A stretch of DNA of 64,000 nt from an uncultured Saprospiraceae bacterium (GTDB lineage Bacteria > Bacteroidota > Bacteroidia > Chitinophagales > Saprospiraceae): the NCBI GenBank assembly GCA_937951615.1, contig CALFBH010000010.1:1-64000 (forward strand), read 5' to 3'. The notes beneath the pieces were generated by a model. It did not search any database. It worked only from the letters and a program-made list of their open reading frames with translations, and was not told where the DNA came from. Positions 45,941 through 54,877 of the stretch are shown one piece after another; the stretch's first letter is position 1; each line of letters opens with the position of its first letter. Made by a program: the position numbers and the translations under genes.

Positions 45941-46516
45941 TTAGCTGACCTTTTCCCAAGCAGCTTTATTACTGAAGGTTTCATAACTAAAAGCAGGGGC
46001 ATACTCCATAGGGTTTCCCGTTTGTTTTTGATAAGCATCCGAAGCTATATACAGCAAGGGCTCAAAATCTACATCCTTAGGCATTTCAGTCGGATTTGAC
46101 AATACTTTTTCGTAAATCTTCTTCCCATTGGCAACGACACAACAACGTTCATATAAAAAGACATCTGCGGAGAAAAACTGATCTTTTTGATAAGCATTAT
46201 CTCCACAATTTTCTGCATGAATTTTGGTATCTAAATAATAAAGTTTCTCGGAAAGTTTATCTTCAAACTGATAGATAAATGCAACTGGAAGATTTACTAA
46301 ATAATCAACAATAGGCGCAACGACTGCTTCATCATCTCCTGTTTTTCCCCAATCCAGCAAGGCGATAATTTTCCAAAATTCATCTTCTGAAAGCACTTCT
46401 TTATTTTTCTCTGCATGAATACGAATTTCAAGTTCTGCTGCCCCATACTTCTCTTTCAAATCATGTATGATTTGCGTCGTTAAGTCTGCTGCATTAATTT
46501 TTATAATTGCACTCAT
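45941..46516 (-). CDS. DUF4240 domain protein, possible immunity protein
   Basis: 191 residues. The DUF4240 segment is clear: LSEDEFWKIIALLDWGKTGDDEAVV, quoted here as EDEFWKIIALLDW and GDDEAVVAPIVDYL, then LSEKLYYLDT, FLYERCCVVANGKKIYEKVL, EMPKDVDFEPLLYIASDAY and FSYETFSN. The family is widespread and often sits beside toxin genes, but its activity is not established. The gene order (this gene first, toxin-like gene second) is opposite to the usual toxin-then-immunity order. Confidence 0.8.
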   Translation of the reverse strand: MSAIIKINAADLTTQIIHDLKEKYGAAELEIRIHAEKNKEVLSEDEFWKIIALLDWGKTGDDEAVVAPIVDYLVNLPVAFIYQFEDKLSEKLYYLDTKIHAENCGDNAYQKDQFFSADVFLYERCCVVANGKKIYEKVLSNPTEMPKDVDFEPLLYIASDAYQKQTGNPMEYAPAFSYETFSNKAAWEKVS

Positions 46517-46604
46517 TTTAATTGTTTATTCTCAAATTTACAAAAATATTAGCTCACATGCCATAACGTTTTGTTTTCATCTTCCCACATTCATCATTCA
46601 TAAT

Positions 46605-47798
46605 TCACCGCCAGCCCAAAAAATCAAACACCTCCCCTACTCCATACTCATCTTTACCACGTTCCAGTTCCAGAAAACCATCCGCATTAGTAAGGTTGGC
46701 AAAATCGCCTGAACCATTACCTTCTATGGGCAAAGCAGTGATGCCACCTTCGGGCGGATATTGTAATTTGACTTGTACAAAATAGCTCAGGTCGGGTTTG
46801 AAATGTACGGGCGCGGCGAGCGGGATGCGCGGGCGGGCTGTTGGCGTACTGTGCAGACTATGTTCCAGCCAGCGTCGGAAATAACGATTCAGGCATATAA
46901 AAGAGGAAACCGGATTGCCAGGTAATGCAAAGACAAAAGTATCAGATGTTCTGCCAAACCAGAAGGGTTTACCAGGACGTTGGCGGACTCGATGAAACAG
47001 TTTTTCTACTTTCAGTTCTTCCAGTATTTCAGGGATAAAATCGAACTTGCCTTTGGACACGCCACCGCTTAAGATCAGGACATCGTAGTCGCGCAAGCTG
47101 TTACGGAGTTTGGTACGGAGTTCTTCTTTGTCATCCAGCAGATGGAGTCGGTCGGCTGCAATGCCCCAGTTCTCCAATGCTGCTTTGATGGTGTACACAT
47201 TGGAAGTACGGATTTGATGTGGTAGAGGCGTTTTATCCACTTCTATCAACTCGTCGCCTGTTGAAATGATTTGAATCTTTGGCAATTTGGAGACCTGTAA
47301 ATTTGCTTTGCCGACTGATGCGGCTAGGCCTATTTCTGCCGAGCTGATGCGTGTGCCAGGTTGTGTGACTATCGTTCCTGCTTTGCGGTCTATGCCGCGA
47401 AAATGGATATTTTGTCGGTGCCGAATTTCATCAATTTGTATGGTCGCTATCCCGTTTTCAATTTCTACATCTTCATATCGAATGACGGTATCGGCATCAA
47501 TGGGCAGCATGGCACCGGTCATGATTTCTATGCAATTTTCAGGATTTTTGAGGGTCGTTTGTGGCGAACCTGCTGCCCCAATACTTTCTATTTTAAAACT
47601 GCGTTGTCCTCGTTCAAAATTAGCATAATGAATCGCTATCCCATCCATCGTCACCCGATCAAAAGGCGGCAGATCGCGGTCGGTTGTCAGGTTTTCCTGC
47701 AAAATTCGTCCATTGGCTGCTGTAAGCGGAATGCTTTCAATGACTAATGGCTGGAGGTTGTCAAGAATGATTTGGGTGGCTTGTTGTACTGAAATCAT
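46605..47798 (-). CDS. moeA: molybdopterin molybdenumtransferase
   Basis: 397 residues, the normal MoeA length. It inserts molybdenum into adenylated molybdopterin. Visible motifs: DRDLPPFDRVTMDGIAI near residue 40, MTGAMLPIDADTVIRYEDV, ISTGDELIEVDK, SGGVSKGKFDFIPEIL and LPGNPVSSFICL. It lies 118 bp downstream of moaA on the same strand with a repeat-rich gap. Other cofactor genes (moaC, moaE, moaD, mog) are not in the window. Confidence 0.95.
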   Translation of the reverse strand: MISVQQATQIILDNLQPLVIESIPLTAANGRILQENLTTDRDLPPFDRVTMDGIAIHYANFERGQRSFKIESIGAAGSPQTTLKNPENCIEIMTGAMLPIDADTVIRYEDVEIENGIATIQIDEIRHRQNIHFRGIDRKAGTIVTQPGTRISSAEIGLAASVGKANLQVSKLPKIQIISTGDELIEVDKTPLPHQIRTSNVYTIKAALENWGIAADRLHLLDDKEELRTKLRNSLRDYDVLILSGGVSKGKFDFIPEILEELKVEKLFHRVRQRPGKPFWFGRTSDTFVFALPGNPVSSFICLNRYFRRWLEHSLHSTPTARPRIPLAAPVHFKPDLSYFVQVKLQYPPEGGITALPIEGNGSGDFANLTNADGFLELERGKDEYGVGEVFDFLGWR

Positions 47799-47916
47799 TT
47801 TAATGATGAACTATGAATGATGAACTATGAATGATGAACTATGAACTATGAATGATGAACATTTTGCTACGCAAAATGTCATGTATTTATCATTCATCGT
47901 TCATCATTCATCATTA
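47799..47916. repeat. 14-bp tandem repeats and hairpin between moaA and moeA
   Basis: Three copies of ATGATGAACTATGA (47803-47844), then a partial copy, a short hairpin CATTTTGC-TAC-GCAAAATG (47860-47878), and on its far side TCATTCATCGTTCATCATTCATCA, which is the inverted form of the repeat. The whole can fold into a long stem with the hairpin at its tip. It may attenuate or separate the two genes. Confidence 0.75.
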
Positions 47917-48903
47917 TTATCCGCCTATGGTGGACATGGATTCGGTGACGGGTAGTCCGTTTCTGTTTTGTTCGGCTTCGAAGCCGTCTTTTGCTCGGTG
48001 GCTGAGGGCAGTTAAAAATTCTTTTTTCAGTTCTTCATCTGTCGTGCCAGTGCGGAGGATGTCTCGCACATTAAACACGCCATCATCGTAGAGACAGGTC
48101 TTCAAGGTGCCTTGTGCGGTGATGCGGATACGATTGCAAGTGCCACAAAAAGTACGGCTGAATGCAGGAATGACACCTACTGTTCCCTTATGATCAGGAA
48201 TCGCGTAATTGAGTGAGGTGGAAGCTGGCGGGTCAGGAATTTTGTATAAGCCGGGATAAGCTGTTTTTAGGGTATTAATAATTTTTTCAAAATTGAAATA
48301 CTCGTCTTTTTTGTATCGATTGCCTTCTCCGTTGAAGGGCATTTCTTCAATATATCGGACACTGACGGGCTGGTCTTTCGACAATCCTGCCATTGGGACA
48401 ATGTCCTGTTCATTTCTACCTGCCATGACGACCATGTTCACTTTCGTGCGAATATCGCTTTGCAGAAAATCATCTAATGCTTGTCTGACTTTCACAAATT
48501 CATCTCGTTTTGTAATGGCAAAAAAGCGTTCTCGGTCGAGGCTGTCTAGGCTGAAATTGACGGATTTGACACCTAGTTCTATGAGTTTTGGAATTTTATC
48601 GGTGATGAGTGTGCCATTCGTGGTGATGTGTATTTGGCGAATGCCTTCCAGGTCATTTACCTGTTGTAAAAAGCCCATGATACCTTTTCGCAAGAAAGGT
48701 TCGCCCCCTGTGATGCGGAGTTTTTCAATCCCCATTTCAGAGACAACACGCACGATACGATACATTTCTTCAAAACTGAGTAAATTTTCTTTTGGGGTAT
48801 AGCAGATGTTTTCGGGCATACAATAGAAGCAACGCAGGTTGCAGCGGTCGGTGACTGCCAGGCGCAGATAATTGATTTTTCTATTGTGATTGTCGTATAG
48901 CAT
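47917..48903 (-). CDS. moaA: GTP 3',8-cyclase
   Basis: 328 residues. A radical SAM enzyme for the first step of molybdenum cofactor synthesis. The N-terminal cluster motif C-N-L-R-C-F-Y-C lies in VTDRCNLRCFYCMP; the SAM-binding GGEPFLR and the C-terminal second cluster cysteines (FCGTCNRIRITAQGTLKTC) are present. It ends with the essential double glycine (STIGG). ATG at 48901-48903. Confidence 0.96.
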   Translation of the reverse strand: MLYDNHNRKINYLRLAVTDRCNLRCFYCMPENICYTPKENLLSFEEMYRIVRVVSEMGIEKLRITGGEPFLRKGIMGFLQQVNDLEGIRQIHITTNGTLITDKIPKLIELGVKSVNFSLDSLDRERFFAITKRDEFVKVRQALDDFLQSDIRTKVNMVVMAGRNEQDIVPMAGLSKDQPVSVRYIEEMPFNGEGNRYKKDEYFNFEKIINTLKTAYPGLYKIPDPPASTSLNYAIPDHKGTVGVIPAFSRTFCGTCNRIRITAQGTLKTCLYDDGVFNVRDILRTGTTDEELKKEFLTALSHRAKDGFEAEQNRNGLPVTESMSTIGG

Positions 48904-49079
48904 AATTTAAATTCCAAAATTTATGTACTGCTGGGGTTGCGCATCGGGGTATTTTTTTGAACCACTAAGGGACTAAGGGTCACTAAGGGTTTTACTTTCT
49001 TGGGGTGGCGTATTAGGGTGCTTTTTTAGCTACTAAATTCACTACCTTGCATTAAGGTATTCTAAAGTTAGTTTAACAC

Positions 49080-49110
49080 TTTGCCGACTACTGTTGTTTT
49101 TGTAAATTTA
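49080..49110 (+). promoter_or_regulatory. Bacteroidota-type promoter of sufS
   Basis: TTTG at 49080-49083, a 19-nt spacer, then TAAATTTA at 49103-49110, 7 of 8 positions of TAnnTTTG. The sufS ATG is 28 nt downstream. Confidence 0.5.
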
Positions 49111-49138
49111 ATACATTATTAGCACTTATCAGAAGTTT

Positions 49139-50347
49139 ATGCTGGATATAAATAACATGCGCAAACATTTCCCACTGATTCAGAAGCATCCTGAACTTGC
49201 TTATCTGGACAATGCTGCGACCACTCAGAAACCACAGGTGGTGATAGATGCTTTAGTCCATTATTATACACAACTCAATGCCAATATCCATCGGAGTCCG
49301 CATCGCTTGGGGGCGGAAGCTACGGCTGCTTATGAAGGGGCAAGAGAGCTGGTTCGCGATTTTATTGGCGCAGCAAAAATGGAGGAAATTGTGTTTACCA
49401 AAGGTGCTACGGAGGCGGTCAATCTTGTGGCGCAGTCTTTTGTGCGTCCCCGTTTGCAGGCTGGTGATAATGTGGTCATCAGCATTATGGAACATCATGC
49501 TAATTTTGTTCCCTGGCAGGTTTTATGTGCCGAGAAAGGAGCTGAATTGCGAATTATTCCTGTCGATGAAGCTGGTGAACTGGACTTAAGCCAACTGGAC
49601 AATCTGCTGGATGAACGAACAAAGATGCTGGCAGTCGTTCATATTTCCAATACATTGGGCACGATTAATCCTATTAAAAATATTATACAAAAAGCCCATG
49701 AAAAAGAGATTCCGATTCTGATAGATGCGGCACAGAGTGTTGCTCATTACGCGCTTGATGTACAAGAATTGGATTGCGATTTTCTGGTATTTTCTGGGCA
49801 TAAAGTCTATGCGCCTACTGGGATTGGTGTCTTGTATGCGAAGGAAAATATATTGGAAAATATGAAACCTTACCAGTATGGTGGAGATATGATTTTATCG
49901 GTCACGCTGGAAGGCACAACTTTTAATCGCTTGCCTTATCGCTTTGAAGCGGGTACGCCACCGATTGCTGAGGCGATTGGGCTGGGGAAAGCATTGGAAT
50001 TTTTGCGGGGTGTGGGGCAGGAGGCTATTCAGGCACATATACATCAGTTGCTCGTTCATGCGACTGCTGAGTTGAGTAAAATTGAAGGGCTGCGCATCGT
50101 CGGGCAGGCGGCAGAGAAGTCGGGGATTCTTTCTTTTACATTGGACCACGCACATCCACATGACATTGCTACGCTGCTGGATCAAAGTCATATTGCTATT
50201 CGTGCCGGGCATCATTGTACGCAGCCTTTGATGGAACGTTTTGGGATTTCAGGTACTGCACGGGCTTCTTTTGCGATGTATAATACGATGGAGGAAGTCG
50301 ATAGACTGGTGGATGCCGTGCTTGGTGTGGTGAAGGTGTTTTCTTAG
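49139..50347 (+). CDS. sufS: cysteine desulfurase, SufS type
   Basis: 402 residues, typical length. It takes sulfur from cysteine for iron-sulfur cluster assembly, using PLP. The start YLDNAATTQKP, ITRSPHR-like NIHRSPHRLG, the PLP lysine K222 (FSGHKVYAPTGIGVLY) and the active cysteine C360 (AGHHCTQPLM) are visible. The short loop around the cysteine fits the class II SufS group. The rest of the suf operon is not adjacent. Confidence 0.95.
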   Translation: MLDINNMRKHFPLIQKHPELAYLDNAATTQKPQVVIDALVHYYTQLNANIHRSPHRLGAEATAAYEGARELVRDFIGAAKMEEIVFTKGATEAVNLVAQSFVRPRLQAGDNVVISIMEHHANFVPWQVLCAEKGAELRIIPVDEAGELDLSQLDNLLDERTKMLAVVHISNTLGTINPIKNIIQKAHEKEIPILIDAAQSVAHYALDVQELDCDFLVFSGHKVYAPTGIGVLYAKENILENMKPYQYGGDMILSVTLEGTTFNRLPYRFEAGTPPIAEAIGLGKALEFLRGVGQEAIQAHIHQLLVHATAELSKIEGLRIVGQAAEKSGILSFTLDHAHPHDIATLLDQSHIAIRAGHHCTQPLMERFGISGTARASFAMYNTMEEVDRLVDAVLGVVKVFS

Positions 50348-50357
50348 TGCCTGTCCC

Positions 50358-51029
50358 TTATATGCGATAAGGGGCTGTTTTGAGTAGTTTGGGAGCGACA
50401 TGAGCAGTTTCTCTAAATCTATCCATCAATGCCCGGACTTTGGTCAATGGGTGGTCAGGTGATATTTCATCATACTCCCGGTCATCTGATTTTGTCCGAA
50501 CTATTTTTGCTGCTTTGGCTCTTTTACGCATGTCTTCGAAAGAAGTGAAGGGTATTGCGTTCTCTGCTAATTCTTTTAATTTTTGTTCATCCATTTTTTC
50601 AGTCGTTATCGAAACTATATTTTCCCTGATGCCTGTTGTGCCTACCTCTAAGGCTTCAAAATTGACTTGGTAAAAAACAGATTCGAAGGCAAAGAAAAAA
50701 ATGCCAATATACATTTTACCCATACTGCCTTCTTCGGGAGAATGATACTTAAATATCCCACTCAAAGTTTCTACTCCTTTTATATTTTCAACACCAAACT
50801 CTACTATTGCACCTTTATTTTCTGTGCACTGCTTTTCATAAAAATCCCTCGCTTTTTCTGGTGATGATAAATCAAAATTCCAGCCGCCAGGAGCATACAT
50901 TCTTAATAAACAGGGGCATTGCAGGTCTGTTAGCCACATGATAGAGTGTTTGTCCTTTTTATATACTTTCCAAGCAGCCGTATCCGGACAAATGTCTTTT
51001 AGTTTAGGCTTTTTAAAATTGAAAAACAT
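50358..51029 (-). CDS. hypothetical cytoplasmic protein
   Basis: 223 residues without signal peptide or membrane helix. The N-terminal segment (DKHSIMWLTDLQCPCLLRMYAPGGWNFDLSS) and the middle (SMGKMYIGIFFFAFESVFYQVNFE) suggest a mixed alpha/beta domain; the C-terminus is helical and basic. No family recognised. It converges with sufS, stops 10 bp apart. Confidence 0.65.
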   Translation of the reverse strand: MFFNFKKPKLKDICPDTAAWKVYKKDKHSIMWLTDLQCPCLLRMYAPGGWNFDLSSPEKARDFYEKQCTENKGAIVEFGVENIKGVETLSGIFKYHSPEEGSMGKMYIGIFFFAFESVFYQVNFEALEVGTTGIRENIVSITTEKMDEQKLKELAENAIPFTSFEDMRKRAKAAKIVRTKSDDREYDEISPDHPLTKVRALMDRFRETAHVAPKLLKTAPYRI

Positions 51030-51112
51030 AAATTTTTATTTTGATGTATAAAGTGTTGTTTTTTTTTTATAAATAAAAATAGATACTTTAGGTGGGAATA
51101 AAATATCATCAT

Positions 51113-51661
51113 CTAACGCCATCTTTTTTCAAGATATTTATCGTATTTTTTATAAGTAATGTTTTCTAATAATTCGACCATTTGAGGATTATTCTCTTTT
51201 TTCAAAAGATACCTTGTTTTGTGTGAATGTTTTAAAATTATATACTCGGACGATTCTTCAGTTTTTCCTGGTTCTTCACTTAAAGTATAATAAATAGAAG
51301 ATTCTCCAAAGTCATTATATGGTTCGTTATTAAATTTGAATCTTAGGTAAATATATTCAGGGTCTCCCTTATGACTAGCTCTTAAATACTTAAAATCTGT
51401 TGAATCAATTTTAGCTGTATTGATAAGTTTGAATAGTTGTGACAACTCATTTTCAATATTTAATTCATCCACTTTCGTTTTATCTCCTGAAACAGCATAA
51501 TGTCCATAACCGTCTTCATATTGATTCTTCTGATAACCGCTTCCATACCAAATCCTAAACCACTTTATTTCATCGTAGCTTAATGAATGCTTTTCTAAAT
51601 GAGGTTCACTATGTTTTGGTTCAATCAATCTTCTACCAAAAGGATATTCATTAACGGTCAT
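51113..51661 (-). CDS. hypothetical protein
   Basis: 182 residues, rich in charged and aromatic residues, with no signal peptide from the ATG at 51659-51661. Segments such as SYDEIKWFRIWYGSGYQKNQ and SIYYTLSEEPGKTEESSEYIILKHSHKTRYLL suggest a soluble strand-rich domain. The gene is AT-rich compared with sufS and its upstream region has no clear promoter. No family recognised. Confidence 0.6.
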   Translation of the reverse strand: MTVNEYPFGRRLIEPKHSEPHLEKHSLSYDEIKWFRIWYGSGYQKNQYEDGYGHYAVSGDKTKVDELNIENELSQLFKLINTAKIDSTDFKYLRASHKGDPEYIYLRFKFNNEPYNDFGESSIYYTLSEEPGKTEESSEYIILKHSHKTRYLLKKENNPQMVELLENITYKKYDKYLEKRWR

Positions 51662-51789
51662 CGCAAGGATTTTATTATCACTAACTCCATTAGTTTTTTA
51701 TACCATGCAACATTTATAATAAATGCAATCAGCAGTTTGTTATACTTCTCAAAGGTATATCATTTGGCAGGCTGATTTGTTACCCTTAC

Positions 51790-53454
51790 TTATCGGAGGA
51801 CAATCTTAGCAGTCGCATAAGCCCCTATATTATATGCCGTCAAATGCACAACATAAACGCCTTTTGGCAAGCCGCCGAAGGGCAGATTGATTTGATGCAG
51901 TCCTTTATTTGCCTTGACGGTCTTTCTTTGCCCCACCTGCTGACCAAGTGTGTTATAGACCTCAACGGCGAGGTGTGTGCGGGCATTGAGTTTAAACTGA
52001 ATATTGACTTTATCGGTGGTCGGATTGGGATGGACTTCGCTAATGCTGATGGGTCTGAGTATTTCTATAACTTCTATGAGTCCGTAATGTTCTTGCAATT
52101 CCAGCAGGCTATTATAGAGATTGAGTCGCCCGCCTGTGACGCTTCTGTTTTCTAAATCACTGATCGGATCCGTACCATTTAAGATAAAATCTTTGATTAG
52201 CAGTGCTGTTTGTTCTGGACTTTGTTTTACTTCCTGTATAAAATCTGTCACGGGAGCAGCATAAAGTAAAGCCACTGCACCGGCTACATGAGGCGAAGCA
52301 GCCGAGGTACCGCCAAAATCGCTATAATCTCCTGAATTATCAATCGTAAATGTACCTGCGCCTGGCGCACCGAGGTCTATGTGGCTTGCACCATAAGCAG
52401 CTCCAAAGGCTTTGTTGTCTGTATTGGTCGTATTGGTCACGCTAATGAGGAAATCGCTTCCACAGGTCGTCGGTAAATCACCTTCTATGTCAACATCAAT
52501 ATTTGCATTGGCGGTAGCGGCTACGCTGATGATGCCTTCTTGTCCCAACTGATTATACATTTCGCACCATAAAGGATGGTCTGTCGGATTGCCATTATTG
52601 ATACCCAAAGAGGCATTGGTGGCTACGATAAATGCACCTTCTGCACCATTGGTGTCGTTATACTTTTTTCGCATTTGCAATACATAATCATAAGCGGCGA
52701 TAATATCTGCCACTGTCTGGTTAGCAGCAATATTCATGAGTTTGATGTTCCAGTTTATACCACTGACTCCGATGCCGTTATTGCCTTTTGCACCTATAAT
52801 ACCAGCTACGGGTGTCCCGTGCCAATGTCCTGTTGCTCCATTGCTGACATCTTTGTTGCCCTCATTGAAATTCCAGCCGTAATAGTCGTCTATGTAGCCA
52901 TTATTATCATCGTCTATATTATTGTCGGGAATCTCGTCTGCGTTTGTCCAGATATTGCCCGCTAAGTCGGAATGCTGTAAATTGATGCCGCCGTCTAGGA
53001 TGGCGACTACGATTTCATCTCCTACTACTGTCGTGCCGCCGGTGGTGATATCCCAGGCTTCTGGCGCATCTATATCGGCATCGAATGTGCCTGATGCACC
53101 GTCATTGGCATATTGCCATTGTTCCGTAAATAAAGCATCATCGGGTACAGCGCGATAGCTCAATGGCGCATTAAATTGTGCATATTTGACTGCTGGATTT
53201 TTTTGGATGGCTGCCAGCAGCGTTTGTGCATTTGTTCTGGCAGGGTCAAATTCCAATAAACTGATATTGAGGGTTTTTGAGAGTTGTTTTTTAAAATGGA
53301 GTTGGGTGTTTTTTTCTTTGAAGTACTGGTGCGCTTCTATAATACTTGTTACTTTTTCCTCTTGATGGAGTTGGAGGATGAGTTGATTTTGGGCGGTGGC
53401 TGTTGTGAAACAGAAGCAGCTTAGGATGAATAATAAAGTTGTTTTCATAATCAT
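51790..53454 (-). CDS. S8 family (subtilisin-like) peptidase with T9SS sorting domain, copy A
   Basis: 554 residues. A signal peptide ends TATAQ (about 22). Then comes an inhibitor-I9-like pro-domain (about 25-100) and the catalytic domain with D154 (VAILDGG), H212 (HWHGTPVAGI) and S384 (DFGGTSAASPHVAG). The last ~80 residues are a type A (por) secretion signal: SEVHPNPTTDKVNIQF, NTLGQQVG and KGVYVVHLTA. It is therefore likely exported through the T9SS and released or anchored at the surface. It is nearly identical to a second copy at 61076-62731. It lies 68 bp downstream of a lipoprotein gene, with a terminator between them. Confidence 0.94.
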   Translation of the reverse strand: MIMKTTLLFILSCFCFTTATAQNQLILQLHQEEKVTSIIEAHQYFKEKNTQLHFKKQLSKTLNISLLEFDPARTNAQTLLAAIQKNPAVKYAQFNAPLSYRAVPDDALFTEQWQYANDGASGTFDADIDAPEAWDITTGGTTVVGDEIVVAILDGGINLQHSDLAGNIWTNADEIPDNNIDDDNNGYIDDYYGWNFNEGNKDVSNGATGHWHGTPVAGIIGAKGNNGIGVSGINWNIKLMNIAANQTVADIIAAYDYVLQMRKKYNDTNGAEGAFIVATNASLGINNGNPTDHPLWCEMYNQLGQEGIISVAATANANIDVDIEGDLPTTCGSDFLISVTNTTNTDNKAFGAAYGASHIDLGAPGAGTFTIDNSGDYSDFGGTSAASPHVAGAVALLYAAPVTDFIQEVKQSPEQTALLIKDFILNGTDPISDLENRSVTGGRLNLYNSLLELQEHYGLIEVIEILRPISISEVHPNPTTDKVNIQFKLNARTHLAVEVYNTLGQQVGQRKTVKANKGLHQINLPFGGLPKGVYVVHLTAYNIGAYATAKIVLR

Positions 53455-53468
53455 TATACTTTAGTATT

Positions 53469-53500
53469 AAAAAACAGATGGCAGTCATTTCCGCCATCTG
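53469..53500 (-). terminator. terminator of the variable lipoprotein gene
   Basis: CAGATGGC (53475-53482) pairs with GCCATCTG (53493-53500), followed on the minus strand by a T-run. It lies between the lipoprotein and subtilase genes. Confidence 0.8.
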
Positions 53501-53522
53501 CTATTCTCAACTTTAAACTAAA

Positions 53523-54467
53523 TTAAAAATATCCTGAACAAGACATACCCTGAAATCCTGAACCCGTTTTCTGGCTTCCTGGACCACTAGTAGATATTGA
53601 AAAATTACTCGAATTATACGAGACGCTCCCAGCTGCTGACCATCCCCATTTATATTGATAATAGAGAACGTTGTTAGGATGTGAGCGGTATCTTGCCCTA
53701 GTTTCCTGGTCGCCTACATCAAACCATCCACTAGTACCAAGGTAATCATACTGAGAATATCTAGTTCCATTATAACACCATACACCTGAATGCGTATAAC
53801 CTTTACCACGCGTACTTCCCCATAGCCACTTAGCTTTCCATACTCTCCGCTTCCATCCTTCATACTCCCAACCTCTCTCCATTCCTGGCACCTCTGCATC
53901 CTCAGGAGGCGTATTAGCATGTTCAGCAGGTCCTTCTTCATTGTCAATAATTACGGTACTAAAAATCATATTATCATATACGATTCCAGTCTCATCAACT
54001 ATAGCAGTAGAATAAAACGGTTCTCCATTAAGTGTCCATTTTATCTTCACTTCTGTTTGACCAGGCTTAATCCTTTCTGTAACCAAATCTCCTATTCGAC
54101 TTGTAATTTCTGTATCCGCCATATCCTCAAACTTTTTTACGGTTATAGTAGATGGATTTTGAAAATCTCCAGTAGGAATGTAGTTCGAAGTAGCCGTAAT
54201 TTCACTTATTAAGGTTTCAGCCTTTGATGCTGATATGGCCTCTCCAATTACCTCATAGCTGACCGCTTTAACTGAATATCCAAAGAGCTCATTCCAGTTT
54301 GCTATGCTTAAATCTAATTGTTCTTGTGCGAGGCGAGGAAGTACACCATCAACACTCTCATCCGTTCCTGGTATAATTGCATCTTGCTCACAAGAAGTTA
54401 AAAAGACCGAAACACCGAAGACCATTAACAGGCTAAAAAGCCCGAATTTAATTTTTAAAGCTTTCAT
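53523..54467 (-). CDS. variable lipoprotein, partner of subtilase copy A
   Basis: 314 residues. Lipoprotein signal MKALKIKFGLFSLLMVFG...LTSCEQD (cysteine about 26). The middle contains a helical segment and strands (IVTERIKPGQTEVKIKWTLNGEPFYSTAI). The C-terminal 110 residues are Trp/Tyr/Gly/Ser-rich (WEYEGWKRRVWKAKWLWG, YYQYKWGWSAAGSVSY). The 5' leader and signal peptide are nearly the same as in the lipoprotein at 62973-63530, while the mature parts are unrelated. Function unknown. Confidence 0.75.
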   Translation of the reverse strand: MKALKIKFGLFSLLMVFGVSVFLTSCEQDAIIPGTDESVDGVLPRLAQEQLDLSIANWNELFGYSVKAVSYEVIGEAISASKAETLISEITATSNYIPTGDFQNPSTITVKKFEDMADTEITSRIGDLVTERIKPGQTEVKIKWTLNGEPFYSTAIVDETGIVYDNMIFSTVIIDNEEGPAEHANTPPEDAEVPGMERGWEYEGWKRRVWKAKWLWGSTRGKGYTHSGVWCYNGTRYSQYDYLGTSGWFDVGDQETRARYRSHPNNVLYYQYKWGWSAAGSVSYNSSNFSISTSGPGSQKTGSGFQGMSCSGYF

Positions 54468-54877
54468 AAAAAATACTTTAAGTTTGTTTAATAAAAATTG
54501 TTAAAAAATTGAATGATTGAATACGTCTTTGATCTTACAGCTTCCTTTGTAACCTAACCTGAGCAAAATAAAGGGTGTGCTCAGTGTGTACTTGAAACGG
54601 ATTGGTCAATGTTGTATCCTTCATTCTTGTTAATCATCATTTTGGGTTAAAAAGTAGGTGGGTTAGTCCTACACTTTGTTTAATAATCATTTTTTATTTA
54701 TTTTATTATTATATTTATTTAAAATATGCATTTTGAACTAGTTCGGTCATTTGCTTATAAGCATACTTCTCCCATGACGATTTATTTAAAACCGATTAAA
54801 TAACTGATTATAAGCAATTTGAAACCGAACTGCTAACTCTAAGAATATAAAATTAAGGGCTATTATTTCTACTTGGG
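54468..54877. other. intergenic region with AT-rich inverted repeat
   Basis: 410 bp between the HtrA-like gene (ends 54878, minus) and the lipoprotein start. An imperfect inverted repeat pairs AGTTCGGT...TTGCTTATAA (54740-54760) with TTATAAGCAA...ACCGAACT (54808-54831). It may end the protease transcript or control the lipoprotein gene. No ORF seen. Confidence 0.5.
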
